A stretch of DNA of 51,959 bases from JAHWKI01 sp035513575 (GCA_035513575.1 DATKBW010000111.1:1-51959), one strand, 5' to 3'. Shown: positions 26,048 through 34,881, counted from the first letter of the stretch. Numbers and translations are program-made. The notes: a model not told the origin generated them from the sequence alone.

Positions 26048-26194
26048 ATGCTCTGGACGATCATCGTCATCCTGCTGGTCCTGTGGCTGCTGGGGCTGTT
26101 CACCGGCACGATGGGCGGGCTCGTGCATATCCTGCTGGTCATCGCCATCATCGTCATCCTGGTCCGGGTCATCCAGGGACGCCGACCCGTCTAG
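26048..26194 (+). CDS. Small hydrophobic membrane protein, lmo0937-like (DUF5670)
   Basis: The 48-residue protein is almost entirely two hydrophobic segments (about residues 3-18 and 24-42) joined by GLFTGTMGG and ends in the basic tail RVIQGRRPV. It resembles the short lmo0937-family membrane proteins found in many soil bacteria, whose function is unknown. The start at ATG 26048 is fixed by the strong AAGGGGG six bases upstream; the longer in-frame extension to 25994 has no ribosome-binding site and a hydrophilic, unlikely N-terminus. It is convergent with the barrel protein gene across 384 bases. Confidence 0.75.
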   Translation: MLWTIIVILLVLWLLGLFTGTMGGLVHILLVIAIIVILVRVIQGRRPV

Positions 26195-26578
26195 GCTGTC
26201 CTGTTCCCGAGTAGCCGCGACACGACGGGTGAGCGGCCGACGCATTTCCGCCGGCGGGCGACGTCCCGGCTGAAGTCTGGCACTGCCGACGCCGCTCGTT
26301 CTCCTTTCACGTCGGGAGTCGGCGTCGGAGCGACACAGAATGCGAAGGAGCGGCGACGCGTGCAGCCCCGACGTCGCTCAGCGCCGTGGATCGAGAACAG
26401 AGGGAGTACGAGGGGCAGGAATTCTCGACTCACGCCGCCGCAGGGAGCCGGGGCCCCGCGGATCGACGGCTCGCGAGCCACGATCAGGCTCCCGGACCGT
26501 TCCTGCTGTCGCATCAACTCGGAATCAGGACAGCCTGGAACGGCGGAAACAGCGGAACGGCGCGCGTACCGGAACCGG
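26195..26578. other. Gene-free stretch of 384 bases between convergent genes
   Basis: Both flanking genes end here. I see no supported coding region; the open frames in it are Arg-rich shadows. The only clear structure is a 9-bp inverted repeat at 26286-26294 with 26320-26328. The region has lower coding periodicity and more mixed composition than its neighbours, so it may be decayed sequence or hold a small RNA, but nothing supports either directly. Confidence 0.5.
26286..26328. terminator. Long-loop inverted repeat between convergent genes
   Basis: CCGACGCCG (26286-26294) is exactly complementary to CGGCGTCGG (26320-26328), with a 25-base loop. It sits in the convergent gap after the small membrane protein and the barrel gene, where a bidirectional terminator would be expected. 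There is no T-tract, so this is a candidate only. Confidence 0.3.
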
Positions 26579-27898
26579 TCAGCGAACGCCGTAGCCGAGG
26601 CCGAAGGCAGCCACGACGTCCCTGCCCAGCTCGGCCTCCCGGACCGCGCCGGAGGCGGAGAGCTGCATCGGGCCGAGCTTCACCCCGAGGCCGCCGGAGA
26701 GCTGATACCCGCCCGAGATCAGGGCAACGCCCGCCCGCAAAGGCACGATCGGCAGGATGGTGAGCTCCGCGCCCACTCCCGCGTGGTTCCGCGCGCCGAC
26801 CTCCAGGTTGTCCTTGACCGCGTGGCGCACCTCTCCGGTCAGCGTCAGCACGGGGAGGATGCGGGCGGCGGCCCCGACCGCCAGGACCGGGCTGAACTCG
26901 TACAGGTCGTGGATCCGCTCCAGGACGGCGCGGGGCGCCTCCTCGACCGGCACCTCCTCGAAGCTCGTGTACGAGCTGTCCGCGGTCCACGTGGCCACGC
27001 CGCGCCGGTACCGGAGCTTCCCGAGGTCCCACTCGAACGTGTTGATCACGTTCCGGACCACGACGCCTGCGGAGAAGATGCCGCCCTCCCACGCCGCGCC
27101 GAGGTCCAGCCCGAAGCCAAGGCCGTTGTCGAGGCTCCGGCCAGGCTGGAAGTCCGTGCTGTCATCCGGCAGGGCCGTGTGGACCATGGGGAAGTGCACC
27201 TCCCCCCCCGGCGGATCGCTGGTGATCCTGCTCCCGTCCTCCTGCCCGAGGACCAGGAAGTTCCCCATCACGACCTTCACCGTCGCCCCGATGGCGAAGT
27301 GCTGGTCCGGCATCGGGCCCGGATGGAAGGACAGGGGGATCGCGACGCTCGCGGCCACGGCGCTGGTGCCCGCGAGATCGAAGGTGGACCCCTCGAGGTC
27401 GTAGCTGCGGGGCGTCCCCGTGTACCCGGCGTTCCCGAACAGCAACACCTCCGCGACGTCGGGCGCGACGTTGACCCGTGCGCGGACGTTGCTGGACGCC
27501 TGGATGGCGACGCGGCCGATGCTGAAGGCGAGGTACGTGAGATCGCCGCCGAGGTTGCCGGATTCACCCCCTTCGCCCTGGATCAGCGCCAGCCATTCGC
27601 GCTTCACGCTCTCGGGGATGATCTGCCCATCGTACGCCGCGAAGTCCGCTGCCGTGACCGGGTCCAGCCCGGCGGTGGCCGTCAGCGGAAGGAGGGAAAG
27701 CGAGAAGCGGGGATTGTCCGGCATCCCGAGCCCGGCCGGATTCCACGCGACCGCGCCGAACCCGCGGGCCAGGGCGATGTAGTTGCCGCCCATTGCGACG
27801 GACTGCGGGAGGGGGTTGCCGATCTGCGCGGGAGCCGCCGCCGGCGCGGCCAGCAGCGCGAGCGCTGCGCTGGCGATCGACCTCCTGATGCCGTTCAT
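26579..27898 (-). CDS. Predicted outer-membrane beta-barrel, PorV/TraF-like (DUF5723-like)
   Basis: The 439-residue protein has a signal peptide (about residues 1-24, ending APAQ) followed by VAMGGNYIALARGFGAVAWNPAGL, the characteristic opening of PorV/FadL/TraF-type outer-membrane barrels in which many genomes show a GGA-x-x-A-x-x-D/N-NPAGL block. Alternating amphipathic strands continue to the end. The start is ATG 27898, sharing a base with the upstream lipoprotein stop (TGATG); the longer open frame to 28738 is out-of-frame sequence of the lipoprotein gene. Its role could be surface protein export or transport; family assignment is by pattern only. Confidence 0.72.
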   Translation of the reverse strand: MNGIRRSIASAALALLAAPAAAPAQIGNPLPQSVAMGGNYIALARGFGAVAWNPAGLGMPDNPRFSLSLLPLTATAGLDPVTAADFAAYDGQIIPESVKREWLALIQGEGGESGNLGGDLTYLAFSIGRVAIQASSNVRARVNVAPDVAEVLLFGNAGYTGTPRSYDLEGSTFDLAGTSAVAASVAIPLSFHPGPMPDQHFAIGATVKVVMGNFLVLGQEDGSRITSDPPGGEVHFPMVHTALPDDSTDFQPGRSLDNGLGFGLDLGAAWEGGIFSAGVVVRNVINTFEWDLGKLRYRRGVATWTADSSYTSFEEVPVEEAPRAVLERIHDLYEFSPVLAVGAAARILPVLTLTGEVRHAVKDNLEVGARNHAGVGAELTILPIVPLRAGVALISGGYQLSGGLGVKLGPMQLSASGAVREAELGRDVVAAFGLGYGVR

Positions 27899-28968
27899 CA
27901 CGTGCCCCCCTCGCCGCCGCCGACGAGAATCACCAGCTCGACCATGGATTCCATGACGAGTGCGTCGGTCGGCCGGACCGTCATGGTCCCGTCGGGCGCG
28001 GCGAGGGTACCCTGGGCGCTCACCGCGACGGAGCCCGCCGCCAGCATGTCCCGGAGCTCGGTGCCGGTGAAGGCCACGGTGATCGTGGACGGTCCGGACG
28101 CCAGCGCCATGCTCTTCCGGATGGCGGTGCCGCCGAAGTCGAATACGAGGTCGACGGTTCCCTCGATCCCGAACGGGTTGGTCACATCGAGGCGCAGCGC
28201 TCCCCTCTGGACCCTGGCCACCAGAACCGAGTCGAATCCGGAGAGGTCCATCTCCGCCGCGAGGGCGTTCACCGCGATGGCGCCCGCCTGGACGGTGGCC
28301 TGCGACAGTGTGACGGTCGACGGGAACAGCCGCAGGCCGAGGGTGTCGGCCGTGTCGACCTGCGTCGAATCCCCCGCGGGCGAATGGATCATCACCTCGA
28401 TCTCCACCGCGCCAGTGGCTTCCACGGTGCGGATCAGCAGGATCGGCTGGAGGACCGTCGAGGCGTCGAACGCGACGTCGTCCCCGCTGATGCTGTCCCG
28501 TGCCACGACCGCGCTCCCGCTCGTGATCTCCACGATGAGGAAGCCGCGCTCCGCGGCCGGATCGCTGGCGGGGCGGAGCGGGTCGAAGCTGAGGGAGTGC
28601 GCGAGCCGCAGCGCGAGCTCGCCCCCCGAGAGGGAGGCCGAGACGAGATCCGCCGGCAGGGACGTCGTGGTGGCGGTCGTGTAGGAGAACGCCGGCTTCG
28701 GGGCCGTGGAACCGTCGAGAGGGATGCAGGCGGGGCACATCGCGGCCAGCGACAGGTCGAGGTCGACCCCCGCCACGGTGGCCACGAGCTCGCTGCCATC
28801 GGCCGAGAGGGCCACGCCGGCCGGGAGGACATCCTCCACCCCCAGCACGAACCCTTCAACGGGGAGCACCCAGGTCTGCTCCCACATGGGAGCTTCCGTG
28901 GGAAACTCGCATGCTCCTGCCGCGAGCACCGTGAGCACGGTGAGCACGGGGGTCCGGCGTCGGAACAT
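27898..28968 (-). CDS. Lipoprotein of unknown function coupled to the barrel gene
   Basis: The 356-residue product has a lipoprotein signal peptide with Cys20 in AAGAC (start at ATG 28968; the open frame continues upstream to 29052 without an initiation signal). The mature part is rich in beta-strand-like segments with many Thr, Ser and Val and repeated short motifs such as GSELVATVAG and GSVAVSAQGTL, which look like surface adhesin or carrier domains, but no known domain is recognised. CPAC (Cys-x-x-Cys) is near residue 75. The stop overlaps the start of the barrel gene, so the two are likely one functional unit at the outer membrane. Confidence 0.65.
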   Translation of the reverse strand: MFRRRTPVLTVLTVLAAGACEFPTEAPMWEQTWVLPVEGFVLGVEDVLPAGVALSADGSELVATVAGVDLDLSLAAMCPACIPLDGSTAPKPAFSYTTATTTSLPADLVSASLSGGELALRLAHSLSFDPLRPASDPAAERGFLIVEITSGSAVVARDSISGDDVAFDASTVLQPILLIRTVEATGAVEIEVMIHSPAGDSTQVDTADTLGLRLFPSTVTLSQATVQAGAIAVNALAAEMDLSGFDSVLVARVQRGALRLDVTNPFGIEGTVDLVFDFGGTAIRKSMALASGPSTITVAFTGTELRDMLAAGSVAVSAQGTLAAPDGTMTVRPTDALVMESMVELVILVGGGEGGT

Positions 28969-29060
28969 CGCTTCTTTCTCCGTCTGATGGGCGCCGAATG
29001 GCGCGATGGGGGGAGAGGCGGGAAGATAGACGGAACCGCTGGCCCGGGTCAACGGGGAGG

Positions 29061-29105
29061 GGGCTATTCCGGAGGAGGTTATTCCGGAGGGGGCTATTCC
29101 GGAGG
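29061..29105. repeat. Three-unit 15-bp tandem repeat with TCCGGA palindromes
   Basis: Units GGGCTATTCCGGAGG (29061-29075), AGGTTATTCCGGAGG (29076-29090) and GGGCTATTCCGGAGG (29091-29105) lie just downstream of the mscS-type gene and upstream of the lipoprotein start. Each carries TCCGGA, a palindrome spaced exactly 15 bp. It may be a polymorphic minisatellite or part of a regulatory or termination region; function is unknown. Confidence 0.75.
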
Positions 29106-29115
29106 GATCGCCCGG

Positions 29116-29949
29116 TCAGGCCCGGAGCGTCACCGTCACCATCCAGTCGGCGTAGCCCTCGTCGAGGGTCCTCATGTAGGCGACGACGCGCTGCCGGAAC
29201 CCCGGCTCCACGAGCGCCTGCTGGCCCGGCCAGAGCCGGAACCGGAGTCGGATGTAGCGCCACCCGGCGGGCTCCGCTTCCCGCTCCCCCACCAGGTCCG
29301 GCTCGGAGACGATGGCGGTGGGGTGCTGGGCCCGGAGCCCGCGGGCGAGGCGGTGGAGGTGGGCGGCGACGTCGTCCGCGTCCGCGCCGGCGGGGAGCTG
29401 GACGTCCACGAAGGCGCGCACGACATCGCGGCGGTAGCGGCCCACCACCGCGATGTTCCGGTTCGGGATGAAGACGGTCTGTCCCAGGAAGTTGGTGAGG
29501 GTGGTGAAGCGGAGCCCGACCCGCTCGACGCGGCCCACCTGCCCCGAGACCTCCACCATGTCCCCCACATCGACCGCGTCGGTGAAGATCAGCGTGAGCC
29601 CGATGACGACGTCCTGCACGAGCCCCTGCGAGCCGAAGCCGATGGCGAGGCCGATCACCGTGGCGGTGGCGAAGTAGGCGGTGAGGTTGATGTCCAGCGC
29701 GCCCAGCATGAGCCCTACGGCGACGAACCAGATCGCGAACGTGAGGGTGCTGGCCGCGAGGCTGAGGAGCGTGGCCACCTTGGGATGGCGGAGGGCGGCG
29801 ACGCGGTGGACGCGACCGGGATCCGTGTTGGGCGGGGCCATGAGGCGATCGGCACCCGCATGGCCGGCGCGCAGGACGATGTGTGCCAGCGCGGCGAGGG
29901 CGGCGATGACCAGGATCCGGGCGATGGCGGAGTCGGTGAGCCAGCTCAT
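29116..29949 (-). CDS. MscS family mechanosensitive channel
   Basis: The 277-residue membrane protein has hydrophobic segments near residues 8-27, 55-80 and 88-108. The last includes the MscS pore-like stretch AIGFGSQGLVQDVVIGLTLIF, followed by the beta domain motif DVGDMVEVSGQVGRVERVGLRFTTL and a C-terminal alpha/beta domain. Such channels open under membrane tension to release solutes. The length is close to small MscS. The start is ATG 29949; the frame extends upstream without a convincing start. It lies in a minus-strand series, and its stop is followed by the 15-bp repeats. Confidence 0.88.
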   Translation of the reverse strand: MSWLTDSAIARILVIAALAALAHIVLRAGHAGADRLMAPPNTDPGRVHRVAALRHPKVATLLSLAASTLTFAIWFVAVGLMLGALDINLTAYFATATVIGLAIGFGSQGLVQDVVIGLTLIFTDAVDVGDMVEVSGQVGRVERVGLRFTTLTNFLGQTVFIPNRNIAVVGRYRRDVVRAFVDVQLPAGADADDVAAHLHRLARGLRAQHPTAIVSEPDLVGEREAEPAGWRYIRLRFRLWPGQQALVEPGFRQRVVAYMRTLDEGYADWMVTVTLRA

Positions 29950-30025
29950 GCGGCGGGCTGCGATGCAACGGCAGTACCGCACGCGCCGAGCCCCCGCCCG
30001 CGGGTGCGGGGCGGGGTCTCCAGGG

Positions 30026-31318
30026 TCAGAAGGCGGCCATGGCCCCGATGGTGAACCGGGCGTCGTCGCCCTCGAGGTCGTAGCCGACCTCGGCGATGCC
30101 GCGGAGGTTCCGGGCGAGCAGGTAGCTGAGCCCGACGGAGCCGACGCGGTACCGGTCCAGCGCGGCGGCCTCGCCCAGCCGGACGGAGAACAGGCCATCG
30201 GCGCTGACGACGTGGTTGTAGAGCGCGGTCAGGAAGAGCCGGCCCGCTGGTCCCTGGGGCCACATCACCACCTCGGCGAAGGCGGCGTCGACGGTGGCGG
30301 CATCCGCCGGCTCGACGGGGAGGAAGGCGGGGTTCGAGTCGGTGCGGCGCAGGTACTGGAGGTTCAGCTCGGCCTTGGCGCCCAGGGGGATGGTGGCATC
30401 GGGTCCCCACTGGAGGATCTCGTCGTTCTCCCCGGTGGGGCCCTCCTCGACGCCGTAATAGCCGAAGAGGCCGAGGCGGAGGAGGCCGAAGTCGCGGGAG
30501 AAGTGCCCCGCGACGTTCTTGTACCGGTCGGCGTCGTAGACGCGGAGGTCGCTGGCCGCGGCGAGCCCCTGGCCGTTGACGAGCATGAGCACCAGGTCGC
30601 CGCCGAGGAGGGGGTTGGAAAGCATGAGGCCGCGGTCGTAGGTGAGGTCTGCGCGGGCGTCGCCGACGCGGACGCGGTACGCGGCGTAGTCCAGGACCTC
30701 CAGGCGCAGCTCGCGCTTGAACATCGGGTCGGAGAGCTGGAACTGCCCGACGATGAGGTCGGCCTCCGAGCCGAAGAGGTCGGTGAACTGGAGGTAGGCG
30801 TCCTCGAGCCCGGCGATCTCGCCCCGCTCGGACAGGAAGAAGTAGAGGTAGTAGCTGACCCGCGGCGCGATCACCCCGCCGGAGAGGACCTTGATCCCCC
30901 ATGGCGTCTGGAGGTCGTACGCGGCACGGTCCCCCGGCTCCGGGGCTATGGCCTGGATGTAGGCATCGAAGCGGACCGCCAGCGGGAAGCCTTCATGGAG
31001 CCGGAGGAGCGGGTCGCCCGTGTCCATGGTGTCGCGGGGGGTCTCACCGGTCACGAACTCGAACCCGTTCCCTGCGAAGGTCTCGCCGAACGCCGTGAGC
31101 CGCGGCGCGGGAGCGTGACAGAGGGTGCAGGAGACGCCGTACTTGCGGGCGAAGGCCGGGATCTCGATGTCCACACGGTCGGCGGCCGCTCCCCCGGCCG
31201 GCGCGGCGGCGGGAGCACCGGCGGCGCTGGCGGCGCGTGGCGCGAGGGCGGCCGAAGTGGCGAGGGCGACAGCGGCGAAGGCGGCGAGGGGGCCGAGGCG
31301 CGGGCGGATCCAGGTCAT
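30026..31318 (-). CDS. Monoheme c-type cytochrome fused to an outer-membrane porin-like barrel
   Basis: The 430-residue protein has a signal peptide (about residues 1-33) and one heme c-binding motif, CTLCH (Cys64, Cys67, His68), within PAFARKYGVSCTLCHAPAPRLTAFGETFAGNGF. The rest (about residues 85-430) has alternating aromatic-rich beta-strands typical of outer-membrane barrels, ending in a terminal Phe (AAF). Cytochrome-porin fusions of this style are known in metal-reducing and other bacteria, but the partner and substrate here are unknown. A strong AAAGGAGGA at 31324-31332 precedes the ATG at 31318. The barrel assignment is by strand pattern only. Confidence 0.78.
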   Translation of the reverse strand: MTWIRPRLGPLAAFAAVALATSAALAPRAASAAGAPAAAPAGGAAADRVDIEIPAFARKYGVSCTLCHAPAPRLTAFGETFAGNGFEFVTGETPRDTMDTGDPLLRLHEGFPLAVRFDAYIQAIAPEPGDRAAYDLQTPWGIKVLSGGVIAPRVSYYLYFFLSERGEIAGLEDAYLQFTDLFGSEADLIVGQFQLSDPMFKRELRLEVLDYAAYRVRVGDARADLTYDRGLMLSNPLLGGDLVLMLVNGQGLAAASDLRVYDADRYKNVAGHFSRDFGLLRLGLFGYYGVEEGPTGENDEILQWGPDATIPLGAKAELNLQYLRRTDSNPAFLPVEPADAATVDAAFAEVVMWPQGPAGRLFLTALYNHVVSADGLFSVRLGEAAALDRYRVGSVGLSYLLARNLRGIAEVGYDLEGDDARFTIGAMAAF

Positions 31319-31436
31319 GCGACTCCTCCTTTCGGGTCGGGTCGACTCCCGGAAGGTAGGAGGGTCGCGAGGGGCGGGCTGTAGGGAAAGGTCCGTGAAG
31401 TGACCGGGGTCGCCGCGTGGGGGGAATCCCGGCGGG

Positions 31437-31937
31437 TCAGGGCGCGAGCACCCCCCACTGCTGGGGCTCGCGCCCCGGCTCTCCCGCGATCCAGACGTGG
31501 CGGCCGGCCAGGCGACGGAGGGCCTCGGGTGCGCCGGGATAGCGCAGCCGCTCGCCGTCGGCGGTGACCAGGATCGCGGCGCCGGCCTCGATCTCGAGGC
31601 GCCCGTCCGCGGCGGGGAGGTCGTCCAGGCCGGCGACCCTGAAGGTGCGCGGCTCGAGGGCGCTCCCGTCGCGCCGCCCGGCGACCACCACCACGAGCCC
31701 CACGGCGCCGCGGAGGCTGTCGGCGATGGGGCCGGTGAGGGTCACGGGCGCGCCGCCGGCCGGGCGCAGCACGACCTGCGTGAGGGGATCGGCGCCGGTG
31801 ATGGCGACCACGCCCCGGAGCGTGTCGGGCGCGTGGTCGCCCGGGGCGCTCCCGGCGGCGTCACCCTCCTCGATGGCGTGATTGGCGCAGGCGGCGCCGA
31901 CCACGCCGAGCAGGACGGCGGCCAGGCGACGGCTCAC
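31437..31937 (-). CDS. Hypothetical lipoprotein coupled to the Ig-repeat metalloprotease-like gene
   Basis: The 166-residue product has a lipobox with Cys17 (VVGAAC) and a compact mature domain of beta-rich, two-repeat character: GVVAITGADPLTQVVLRPAGG and a second stretch RLEIEAGAAILVTADG. No known family is recognised. The start is GTG 31937, overlapping the stop of the upstream 937-residue gene (GTGA); the longer open frame to 32540 is its shadow. Translational coupling suggests it works with that secreted protein. Confidence 0.6.
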   Translation of the reverse strand: MSRRLAAVLLGVVGAACANHAIEEGDAAGSAPGDHAPDTLRGVVAITGADPLTQVVLRPAGGAPVTLTGPIADSLRGAVGLVVVVAGRRDGSALEPRTFRVAGLDDLPAADGRLEIEAGAAILVTADGERLRYPGAPEALRRLAGRHVWIAGEPGREPQQWGVLAP

Positions 31938-34747
31938 TGGAACCTCACCACGGCGATCCCGAGGTTGGCGGGTGGCGTGCCGCCGGAAGAGCTGAGGAGC
32001 TCGAGGAGCTGCGCGCCGGGCGTGCCGCTGAGGTCGAACAGCGAGGCGGTCCCGCCGGTCAGCTTCGTCACCTCGATGTCGAAATCGCCGTAGTTGAGAT
32101 AGCGGCGGAAGAGGGGGAACTCCGAGGGCACGAGCGACGGGTACTGGTCGTTGAAATCGTCGTAGAGGCCCTTGAAGATGTTCCGGGTGTCCCAGCTCGG
32201 GAACGTGAGCTCGGCCCGTGCGGGGTCGGTCCCCCCGTGGTCGTCCATGGCGAGGGCGAGGCTGAAGTCGGCGAGCAGGTCGGGGTAGCTCCGGCCGGTG
32301 CGGGCGGCGAGGTTCTCGACGCCCTGGAGGCGTGGCTCGCCGACCAGGGCCTTCACGAAAACGGATTCCGCCACCCCGGCATGGTCGAGGGCCCACCGCA
32401 CGAAGAGCCAGCCGCTGCCATAGAACGTGTAGTCGCCGGCGGTGGTGCGGCCGATGGGCGTGAGGTGTTCCACCGCGCCGTAGTAGTCGAGCAGCGCGAA
32501 GTAGTGCTTGGCCATGATGTAGGGGCTGCCCTCGCCGCACTCCGGCCAGCCGCTCGGGCGGACCTCGCAGTAGATGCTCTGGGCGTACTGGGTGTTGCCG
32601 TTCTGGGAGTATCCGTACTTCGCGCGGGCGTAGAACTCCTCGGCCAGGCGGGCGGTGGCTTCCTCGAGCCAGGAGTGCTCGAAGTACGGATGCCCGTCGC
32701 CGGCCTGGGAGATCCGGCTCGCGAAGGAGAGGATGTGCTTCACCTCGTGGATCACCGTGGACCGCATGGTCCGCTTCCAGCCGCCCACCGTGCCCGCGCT
32801 GTAGCCGGTCGCGGCGCTCGTCGGGACGATGCCGTAGAAGATCTCCGCGCCATCACTGGACGCGCAGTCCGACCGCGGATAGAAGTCGCCCGAGAAGACG
32901 AAGCCGGCGACGTTGCTCTCGAAGTCGTTCACGCGCTCGGAGAAGAGCATCAGGATCCGCTGGTTGTCGTCCAGCTCGGCATCGAGGATCAGCGGGTCCC
33001 CGAAATAATCGAGGAGGACCTGGTGCATGAGCGCGTCGTACTCCTGGCCGATGGACTGCCAGTGGCTGTCGATGTCGCCGGCCAGCGGGGCCACCGTATC
33101 CTCCAGGATGACGCCGTGGTTGCCGACCCAGGCCACCCGGGCGTTCACGGCCTTGTAAGAGCTGCACGCGTTGCCGTCCAGGTCGGGGATCCGCAGCGCC
33201 ATGACCTGACCGACGGTGGGGACCACGGCGGTGGCGCGAAGGGCCGCGCCCCTCGAGGCGGGCCGCGGTCGGCCGAGTCGCTCCAGGAGCGCGAGGTTCA
33301 TCTCCAGCACGCGGGCGTGCGCGGTCTCCGCGGCGCGGTCGAGGGTGGACCGCGTGAGCGGGGCCGCCGGCGCGGCGCTGCGGGCGCGGCCGCCGGGGGC
33401 GACCACCGCTGAGATCGTGGGGGATGCCGCCGTCGTCGTCGTACCCGAGGCACGGCCCCGGAGCCGGAAGGCCGAGCTGGCGGTGGGGCTGGGCGTCGCG
33501 TTGAACACGCTGATCATGTAGGCGCCGCTCTCCGCGAGCTCGTTGCAGAGGACGTCGCTCCCCGTGAGCGTCACGCTCTCGCCTACCACGAGCGCATGGC
33601 GCCGCGCCGCGGAGAGCGGGTGCTGGGCGGAGGCCTCCAGCTCGTCGACCGCCACGAGGACCGTGACGTCCGTCGTGGGAGCGCACGGGAGGGAGCCCGC
33701 CGCGACGTGCGCGGTGAGCTCCGTTGCGGAGGCGCTCTGGACGGTGGCGGCCGCGCCCGCGACCGTGACGCTGTTCAGCGCGAGGGTGGCCGAGAAGCCG
33801 GTCCCGGTGATCGTGATGGTGTCGCCGGCGGCGATGGGGGCGGGAGCGATGGCCTCGATGGCGGGCCGGGGTCCCGTCTTGACCTTGAGGGCGGCCTCGC
33901 CCACGACCGACCCGCCGCTGGCCGCGATCACGGCCTCGCCCACGTCCCCCGTCTCCACGAGCCCGCCCTGCGTCACGCTGGCCACCGCCGCCGCGGACGT
34001 GCTCCAGGCGACGGCGAGGGCGGTATCCATCGCGACGCCGTTCGAGTCCACCGGCACCGCGGCCAGCTGGAGCGTCTCCGTCTGCGCCAGGACCCGCGGC
34101 GAGGCCGGCGTCAGGAGGAGGCCCGCGAGGATCTGGTCCACCTCCACGTGCGCCGTGTCCGCGGCGGTGCCCGAGGCCACCTCGATCCGGGCCACCCCTT
34201 CCGCCGCCGCCGTGACCACCCTGCCCTGCACGGTGGCGATGGACGGGTCGAGCGAGATCCACGTCACCACGCCGCCCGCGGCGTTCCCGTACCGGTCTTC
34301 CGCGATGAGGTCGAGGTGCAGCGTGTCGCCGATGGCGTGGAGCACGCGGCCACCATGATCGACCTCGAACCGGGCGAGGGCGTCGGCCACGGCCATCACC
34401 GGGAACGTCGCCTGCAGCGTCCCGACATTGGCGGTGAATGTCTGCGCTCCCGCGACCGTGCCGAGCGTCCAGGCCGTCGTGGCCACCCCTTCGCCATCGG
34501 TGACGCTCTCGGCGGGGCTCGCCGTCCCGCCCGCGTCCGCCGACCACAGGACCCGCTCCCCCCGGATCGCGCGGCCATCGGCATCCTTCACCGTGACCTT
34601 CACCCCCGCCATCGTCGTGCCCACCGTGGGCATCCCCTCGACCGGGCCTTTCGTGAGCGTGGACGGCGGCCCGAACTCATCGCCGCCATCGCAACCGGCC
34701 ACGAGAACGACGCCCGCGAGGGCGAGGAAGAGTCGGCGGCGAATCAT
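31934..34747 (-). CDS. Secreted Ig-like repeat lipoprotein with a HEVKH metalloprotease-type motif (M30-like)
   Basis: The 937-residue protein has a lipobox with Cys19 (LVAGC). It then carries several Ig-like segments (about residues 30-300, including BIG2-type blocks ending WSTSAAAVASVTQGG and a TGTGF-type IPT/TIG domain at about 300-390) and a C-terminal domain with HEVKH at 667-671 and WLEEATARLAEE about 30 residues later. That spacing fits a zinc metallopeptidase of the M30/gluzincin kind, where the Glu is the third ligand. The start is ATG 34747 with ACAGGAG upstream; the frame to 34861 is uninitiated. The activity and family are inferred. Confidence 0.72.
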   Translation of the reverse strand: MIRRRLFLALAGVVLVAGCDGGDEFGPPSTLTKGPVEGMPTVGTTMAGVKVTVKDADGRAIRGERVLWSADAGGTASPAESVTDGEGVATTAWTLGTVAGAQTFTANVGTLQATFPVMAVADALARFEVDHGGRVLHAIGDTLHLDLIAEDRYGNAAGGVVTWISLDPSIATVQGRVVTAAAEGVARIEVASGTAADTAHVEVDQILAGLLLTPASPRVLAQTETLQLAAVPVDSNGVAMDTALAVAWSTSAAAVASVTQGGLVETGDVGEAVIAASGGSVVGEAALKVKTGPRPAIEAIAPAPIAAGDTITITGTGFSATLALNSVTVAGAAATVQSASATELTAHVAAGSLPCAPTTDVTVLVAVDELEASAQHPLSAARRHALVVGESVTLTGSDVLCNELAESGAYMISVFNATPSPTASSAFRLRGRASGTTTTAASPTISAVVAPGGRARSAAPAAPLTRSTLDRAAETAHARVLEMNLALLERLGRPRPASRGAALRATAVVPTVGQVMALRIPDLDGNACSSYKAVNARVAWVGNHGVILEDTVAPLAGDIDSHWQSIGQEYDALMHQVLLDYFGDPLILDAELDDNQRILMLFSERVNDFESNVAGFVFSGDFYPRSDCASSDGAEIFYGIVPTSAATGYSAGTVGGWKRTMRSTVIHEVKHILSFASRISQAGDGHPYFEHSWLEEATARLAEEFYARAKYGYSQNGNTQYAQSIYCEVRPSGWPECGEGSPYIMAKHYFALLDYYGAVEHLTPIGRTTAGDYTFYGSGWLFVRWALDHAGVAESVFVKALVGEPRLQGVENLAARTGRSYPDLLADFSLALAMDDHGGTDPARAELTFPSWDTRNIFKGLYDDFNDQYPSLVPSEFPLFRRYLNYGDFDIEVTKLTGGTASLFDLSGTPGAQLLELLSSSGGTPPANLGIAVVRFQ

Positions 34748-34821
34748 GAACCAGCTCCTGTGAGGGATCCTCGGGAATACTACCACCCGAGGGCGGAGAA
34801 GGGTCATGGAAGTAAAAACGG

Positions 34822-34878
34822 GCGCGCTGGCGCGCGCAAGAGGGCTCGCTGGCGCGCGCAAGCAAGACGGCTCGCCCG
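34822..34878. repeat. Second copy of the dispersed short repeat
   Basis: A partial unit, a full 22-base unit (34830-34851) and a variant unit with a CAAG insertion (from 34852) match the repeat at 1-56. Bases 34835-34855 are identical to 6-26. It lies in the gap between the stop of the M14 gene (34882) and the start of the Ig-repeat gene (34747). Same orientation as the first copy. Confidence 0.7.
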
Positions 34879-34881
34879 CGC

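Noticed and set aside
26579..28738. Longer version of the PorV-like gene with 280 extra N-terminal residues
   Set aside because: The extra part is out-of-frame sequence of the lipoprotein gene; a signal peptide starts at 27898.
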